From assembly GCA_027488975.1 (NCBI GenBank), contig JAIYAQ010000023.1:62001-126000 (forward strand): 64,000 nucleotides of DNA, in the 5' to 3' direction. This stretch comes from Cyanobium sp. E1_MAG_00006. Lineage in GTDB: Bacteria; Cyanobacteriota; Cyanobacteriia; PCC-6307; Cyanobiaceae. Made by a program: the position numbers and the translations under genes. Below are positions 63,134 to 64,000 of the stretch, piece by piece. Position 1 is the stretch's first letter. Each line of letters starts with the position of its first letter. The notes below the pieces were generated by a model. The model was not told the origin of the DNA and made no database searches. It worked only from the letters and a program-made list of their open reading frames with translations.

Positions 63134-64000
63134 TCAGTCCACAACACGCCAGTTCAGCGTCTCGCCTGCATGAAATGGCACCAGTTCGGTTGCACCGTCG
63201 CTGCCGTCGGCGAGCCTGAGCAGCCGAGGCACCGGCTCGTTGGCTGTGGTTTCACTGCTGCGCTCCAGCGTGAGGCTGCCCGTGTTCAGCGGCAGGCCGT
63301 AGAAGCGCGGGCCGTGTTCGCTGGCGAAGGCCTCGAGGCGATCGAGGGCGTTCTCCTGTTCAAACACCGCCGCGTAGCTCTCGAGGGCAAAGGGGGCGTT
63401 GTAGATGCCGGCGCAGCCACAGGCCGATTCCTTGGCGTGGCGCTCGTGCGGGGCTGAATCGGTGCCGAGGAAGAACTTCGGACTGCCGGAGGTGGCCGCC
63501 GCCCGCAGGGCCAGCCGGTGCAGCTCCCGCTTGGCCACCGGCAGACAGTAGAAGTCCGGTCGCAGGCCGCCCTGGAACAGAGCGTTGCGGTTGATGTGCA
63601 GGTGGTGCGGCGTGATCGTGGCGGCCAGAGTGGCCGGTCCATGGGCCACCACATCGGCGGCATCGGCCGTGGTGATGTGCTCCAGCACCACCTTCAGTCC
63701 CTGATGGCGCTGCAGCAATGGCAGCAGATGTTGCTCGATGAACACCGCCTCGCGATCAAAGATGTCGACCGCTGAATCGGTCACCTCGCCATGGATCAGC
63801 AGTGGCATGCCGATTCGCTCCATGGTTTCAAGAACCGGCACGATGTTGGCGGCATCGCGCACGCCGGCATCCGAGTTCGTGGTGGCTCCAGCCGGATAGA
63901 GCTTGGCGGCGGTGAAGATCCCCTCACGGAAGCCGAGCTCCAGTTCGGCGGGATCAATGCTCTCGGTGAGATAGGCCGTCATCAGCGGTGTGAAGCCAGC
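63134..64000 (-). CDS. pyrC: Dihydroorotase, class II (5' end outside window)
   Basis: Zinc enzyme closing carbamoyl-aspartate to dihydroorotate in pyrimidine synthesis. About 288 residues are seen, homologous to E. coli PyrC from about residue 65 to the end; the rest is beyond the right edge. Marks are [40 protein letters not shown] (carboxylated Lys in AAKLYPA), [60 protein letters not shown] and [22 protein letters not shown]. Its stop is immediately followed by the VOC relic. With carB at 41 kb this is the second pyrimidine gene here. Confidence 0.97.
   Translation of the reverse strand, partial: AGFTPLMTAYLTESIDPAELELGFREGIFTAAKLYPAGATTNSDAGVRDAANIVPVLETMERIGMPLLIHGEVTDSAVDIFDREAVFIEQHLLPLLQRHQGLKVVLEHITTADAADVVAHGPATLAATITPHHLHINRNALFQGGLRPDFYCLPVAKRELHRLALRAAATSGSPKFFLGTDSAPHERHAKESACGCAGIYNAPFALESYAAVFEQENALDRLEAFASEHGPRFYGLPLNTGSLTLERSSETTANEPVPRLLRLADGSDGATELVPFHAGETLNWRVVD

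Overview
The window is high-GC DNA from a picocyanobacterium of the Synechococcus/Cyanobium kind. The evidence is a high-light-inducible (HLIP) gene, a phycobilisome rod linker, and several families largely confined to cyanobacteria and their plastid descendants (CGLD27/DUF1230, DUF2811, DUF2808, DUF3318, DUF3386). Genes are dense and often overlap by 4 bp. Both ends are cut: an Hsp20 gene loses its 5' end on the left, and pyrC loses its 5' end on the right.

Layout. 1-9.8 kb: Hsp20 end, a decayed EAL (c-di-GMP) pseudogene, small conserved proteins, an ABC ATPase, a YjbQ-family protein, glycogen phosphorylase, an HLIP with a clear terminator, and an alpha/beta hydrolase. 9.9-16.1 kb: a small RHH-like protein, then a minus-strand peptide-export cassette made of a group-2 sigma factor, four double-glycine-leader peptides, a C39-peptidase ABC exporter and an HlyD adaptor. 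16.2-20.2 kb: Cfa, two overlapping secreted-protein genes, and an outer-membrane barrel. 20.2-28.2 kb: an accessory block with sulfatase, its formylglycine-generating enzyme, two AraC regulators and two DUF1254-type exported proteins. 28.5-31.5 kb: five overlapping membrane-protein genes. 31.6-36.9 kb: HAD phosphatase, CbiX chelatase with a His-rich tail, DUF2811, GMC oxidoreductase, initiator tRNA. 36.9-55.8 kb: mainly housekeeping and conserved genes (DUF475, transaldolase, asparaginase, RsfS, CarB, glutathione reductase, phosphoribosyltransferase, DedA, NCS2 permease and others). 55.8-61.2 kb: a tight operon of porin, MHS transporter, PGM1-like ATP-grasp ligase and a pentameric ligand-gated ion channel homologue. 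61.3-64 kb: phycobilisome linker, a 57-residue protein, a truncated VOC gene and pyrC.

Two systems stand out. In the porin/transporter/ligase/channel operon, the last three genes overlap start-to-stop, so small-molecule uptake, a peptide-bond-type ligase and a neurotransmitter-receptor-like channel are made together; I know of no described pathway with this set. In the peptide cassette, at least three of four precursors share a cysteine-free Gly/Asn/Gln core and several have their own terminator, beside a dedicated exporter and downstream of a sigma factor.

All functions are read from sequence motifs and remembered family features; no database search was run.
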